Origin: an uncultured Thalassospira sp.
GTDB taxonomy: Bacteria; Pseudomonadota; Alphaproteobacteria; Rhodospirillales_A; Thalassospiraceae
Length of the DNA: 8,389 bases
Assembly: GCA_946885765.1 (NCBI GenBank)
Contig: CAMPHD010000124.1
Coordinates: 1-8,389 of the forward strand
Direction of reading: 5' to 3'
Positions 6,500 through 8,389 of this stretch are shown here, one piece after another. A model generated the notes under the pieces. The model searched no databases. It was not told the origin of the DNA and saw nothing but the letters and a program-made list of their open reading frames with translations. Position 1 is the first letter of the stretch. The number at the start of each line of letters is the position of its first letter. Position numbers and translations under genes: made by a program.

Positions 6500-7804
6500 G
6501 TGCAAAACGTCGTAAAGATCGGTGTGGCAGGCCTTGGTACGGTCGGTGCCGGAACCGTTAAACTGCTGAGCGAACACAGGGACAATCTGGCGGACCGTTC
6601 CGGTTCTCCGATGATTGTCACAGCAGTATCGGCGCGCGATCGAACTCGGGACCGTGGATTTTCGACCGAAGGCATTACCTGGTACGAAGACGCCCGCGAA
6701 CTGGCAGCCGACAGCAATGTCGATGTGGTTGTTGAAACCATCGGCGGTTCGAACGGCATTGCCTATGACGTCTGCAAGGCGGCCCTTGAAAACGGCAAGC
6801 ATGTTGTGACCGCCAACAAGGCGCTGATTGCCCTGCATGGTGTCGAACTGGCGCGTATTGCCGATGCAAACAATGTTACCATCGCCTATGAAGCAGCCGT
6901 TGCTGGCGGTATTCCGGTAATCAAGGCGCTGCGCGAAGGATTGGCAGGCAATGCGATATCGCGTGTGACCGGTATCCTGAACGGAACGTGTAACTATATC
7001 CTGACCACCATGCGCGAACAGGGGCGTGATTTTGCCGATGTTCTGGCCGAAGCCCAGAAGCTTGGCTATGCCGAAGCCGATCCGACATTCGATGTCGATG
7101 GTATTGATGCCGCGCATAAACTTGCGATCCTGACCAGCCTTGCCTTTGGCGTCGAGGTCGATTTTGACGCGATTGCGGTTGAAGGCATTCGCAGCGTATC
7201 GGCCCTTGATATCCAACTGGCCGAGGAACTTGGATATCGCATCAAGTTGCTGGCAATTGCCAAGCAGACTCCGGAAGGAATCGAACAGCGCGTATCACCG
7301 GTTCTTGTGGATCGCAGCACCCAGATTTCGAAAGTCGAAGGCGTATTTAACGCCGTCGTGCTTGAAGGTGATTATGTCGGTCCGGTCGTCCTGCAGGGGC
7401 GCGGGGCAGGCGAACGCCCGACGGCATCGGCCGTGGTTGCCGATCTTGTCGATATTGCCGCAGGTCGCAATGCGCCGGTCTTTGGCGTTCCGGCGGATCG
7501 TTTGAAAAAAAATGTGCGCGCGTCACTCGAAAAGCATGTCGGGCCTTATTACCTGCGCCTGATGGTTTGGGATCGCCCCGGTGTTATGGCCGAGGTTACC
7601 GCCACCCTTGCCAAGCATGGGGTTTCGATGGCGTCCATGATCCAGCATGGCCGGGCCGAGACCGAGGGTGGTGTAGTGCCAGTGGTGTTTGTGACCCACG
7701 AAACCAGCGAAGCGGCGATGTCCGGGGCACTTTCCGACATTTCAGCGTTCGAAAGCAACTCGCAGCCGCCGGTGTTAATGCGGATCGAAGGATTTACTTC
7801 GTAA
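6500..7804 (+). CDS. hom: Homoserine dehydrogenase with C-terminal ACT domain
   Basis: The enzyme reduces L-aspartate-4-semialdehyde to L-homoserine with NAD(P)H in the cytosol, the branch point towards threonine and methionine. At 434 residues it is a monofunctional enzyme, not fused to aspartate kinase. The Rossmann domain starts with VAGLGTVGAG (9-18), and TANKAL holds Lys107. The catalytic domain has ILNGTCNYILT (159-169) and the signature GYAEADPTFDVDGIDAAHKL (189-208), where Asp203 and Lys207 match the family's catalytic pair. Residues about 350-430 form an ACT domain (YYLRLMVWDRPGVMAEV onward), which in this family usually mediates allosteric feedback, commonly by threonine. The GTG start has GAGGAG 5 bases before it. 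The gene sits 124 bases after alaC and 137 bases before glpX. Confidence 0.97.
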   Translation: MQNVVKIGVAGLGTVGAGTVKLLSEHRDNLADRSGSPMIVTAVSARDRTRDRGFSTEGITWYEDARELAADSNVDVVVETIGGSNGIAYDVCKAALENGKHVVTANKALIALHGVELARIADANNVTIAYEAAVAGGIPVIKALREGLAGNAISRVTGILNGTCNYILTTMREQGRDFADVLAEAQKLGYAEADPTFDVDGIDAAHKLAILTSLAFGVEVDFDAIAVEGIRSVSALDIQLAEELGYRIKLLAIAKQTPEGIEQRVSPVLVDRSTQISKVEGVFNAVVLEGDYVGPVVLQGRGAGERPTASAVVADLVDIAAGRNAPVFGVPADRLKKNVRASLEKHVGPYYLRLMVWDRPGVMAEVTATLAKHGVSMASMIQHGRAETEGGVVPVVFVTHETSEAAMSGALSDISAFESNSQPPVLMRIEGFTS

Positions 7805-7826
7805 CAAAACAAAAAAAAGACATATG

Positions 7827-7854
7827 CGCCTCGCAGGTATAATACCGCGAGGCG
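7827..7854. repeat. Inverted repeat with an embedded TATAAT after hom
   Basis: CGCCTCGC (7827-7834) pairs with GCGAGGCG (7847-7854). Inside it, GGTA pairs with TACC after one bulged A, leaving a tiny loop. The centre contains TATAAT (7838-7843), a perfect -10 hexamer that could serve glpX, though no good -35 lies 16-18 bases upstream: that stretch is A-rich. On the + strand only TAATTATAAG follows, so it is a weak terminator for hom. On the minus strand the A-run at 7811-7818 would be a good U-tail. Terminator, promoter and operator roles all remain open. Confidence 0.5.
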
Positions 7855-7863
7855 TAATTATAA

Positions 7864-7919
7864 GTCCCGGGCCAAACGGGACGCGCCGGGAAACAAAGAG
7901 ACGGGGCCCCCAGACCCCG
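7864..7919 (+). other. Two further stem-loops in the glpX leader
   Basis: GTCCCG (7864-7869) pairs with CGGGAC (7877-7882) around a 7-base loop. CGGGG (7902-7906) pairs with CCCCG (7915-7919) around an 8-base loop. Neither is followed by a U-run. If transcription starts near the TATAAT upstream, both would lie in the 5' leader of glpX. I recognise no known riboswitch class here. Confidence 0.35.
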
Positions 7920-7941
7920 CGTTAACGACGAGGATGAAGTT

Positions 7942-8389
7942 ATGGATCGAAATCTCGCGCTAGAAACCGTTCGTGTTACCGAAGCCGCGGCACTTGCCTG
8001 TTCCGGGCTTATGGGGCGCGGTGATGAAAAGGCCGCCGATCAGGCTGCCGTGGACGCAATGCGCAATGCACTTAACAGCATGGACATTCGCGGGACTGTC
8101 GTGATCGGTGAAGGTGAACGCGACGAAGCACCGATGCTGTTCATCGGCGAAGAAGTCGGTTCGGGCGAAGGTCCGGAAATCGACATCGCGCTTGATCCGC
8201 TTGAAGGCACGACCATCTGCGCGACCGGTGGCCCGAACTCGCTGGCGGTTGTTGCCATGGCGGAAAAGGGTGGTTTCCTGAACGCACCGGATACCTATAT
8301 GGACAAAATCGCCGTTGGTGGTGGCTTGCCCGATGATGTTGTCGATCTCGACGCCAGCCCGGCCGAAAACCTTAAAAGCCTTGCCTTGG
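7942..8389 (+). CDS. glpX: Class II fructose-1,6-bisphosphatase, N-terminal part
   Basis: GlpX hydrolyses fructose 1,6-bisphosphate to fructose 6-phosphate and phosphate, the committed step of gluconeogenesis, using divalent metal in the cytosol. The visible 149 codons are about 45% of the family's usual length, and the gene runs off the right edge. Family motifs appear in order: RVTEAAALA (11-19), GRGDEKAAD (25-33), [14 protein letters not shown] (53-66), [11 protein letters not shown] (81-91), [13 protein letters not shown] (98-110) and [14 protein letters not shown] (113-126). Asp33, Glu57, Asp85 and Glu88 coincide in number with metal and active-site residues of E. coli GlpX. The ATG has GAGGA 7 bases upstream. 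It follows hom on the same strand, an order I recall from other alphaproteobacteria, often with recJ next, which would lie outside this window. Confidence 0.96.
   Translation, partial: MDRNLALETVRVTEAAALACSGLMGRGDEKAADQAAVDAMRNALNSMDIRGTVVIGEGERDEAPMLFIGEEVGSGEGPEIDIALDPLEGTTICATGGPNSLAVVAMAEKGGFLNAPDTYMDKIAVGGGLPDDVVDLDASPAENLKSLAL

Noticed and set aside
6392..7216. Open frame of 274 codons on the minus strand opposite hom
   Set aside because: It overlaps a well-conserved homoserine dehydrogenase and shows no family feature.
1..8389. Mobile elements, CRISPR arrays, tRNA or rRNA genes
   Set aside because: I saw no transposase or integrase motifs, no regularly spaced direct repeats and no cloverleaf-like or rRNA-like stretches. 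The spacers are all under 300 bases and are accounted for above.

Overview
The window looks like ordinary chromosome from an alphaproteobacterium. The gene content (class I PHA synthase, an OmpA-domain lipoprotein, and the order alaC-type aminotransferase, hom, glpX) and the moderate GC content with GC-ending codons fit Rhodospirillales, perhaps a Thalassospira-like marine genus. The genus is a guess from protein flavour, not something the sequence proves. I see no insertion sequence, phage gene, CRISPR array, tRNA or rRNA.

Left part, 1-3255: a di-heme cytochrome c peroxidase/MauG-type gene enters from the left edge on the + strand and ends at 502. It converges with a minus-strand pair: phaC (3255 to 1453) followed by a 3-hydroxyisobutyrate dehydrogenase-family oxidoreductase (1380 to 505). 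A strong stem-loop with a U-rich tail sits between the two minus-strand genes and should end most phaC transcripts.

Middle, 3256-5133: a 265-base divergent spacer separates phaC from a + strand lipoprotein with a long Ala/Pro/Glu/Thr-rich linker and a C-terminal OmpA-like domain. The spacer has a 14-bp perfect palindrome on the phaC side and a candidate -35/-10 pair on the lipoprotein side. The lipoprotein gene ends in a textbook intrinsic terminator. It is followed, just before the next start codon, by a perfect 12-bp inverted repeat of unknown role.

Right part, 5134-8389: an AlaC-type PLP aminotransferase, homoserine dehydrogenase with a C-terminal ACT domain, and the first 149 codons of class II fructose-1,6-bisphosphatase (glpX), all on the + strand. 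Each is separated by 120-140 bases of hairpin-rich spacer, so they look like neighbouring units rather than a tight operon. Together they cover pyruvate/alanine transamination, the branch from aspartate semialdehyde to threonine and methionine, and gluconeogenesis. The PHA synthase next door draws on the same central carbon pool.

I found no clear new multi-gene system. The points most worth checking are the inverted repeat before alaC, the OmpA-like domain that lacks the usual peptidoglycan-binding Asp, the divergent substrate loop of the oxidoreductase, and the structured hom-glpX leader.
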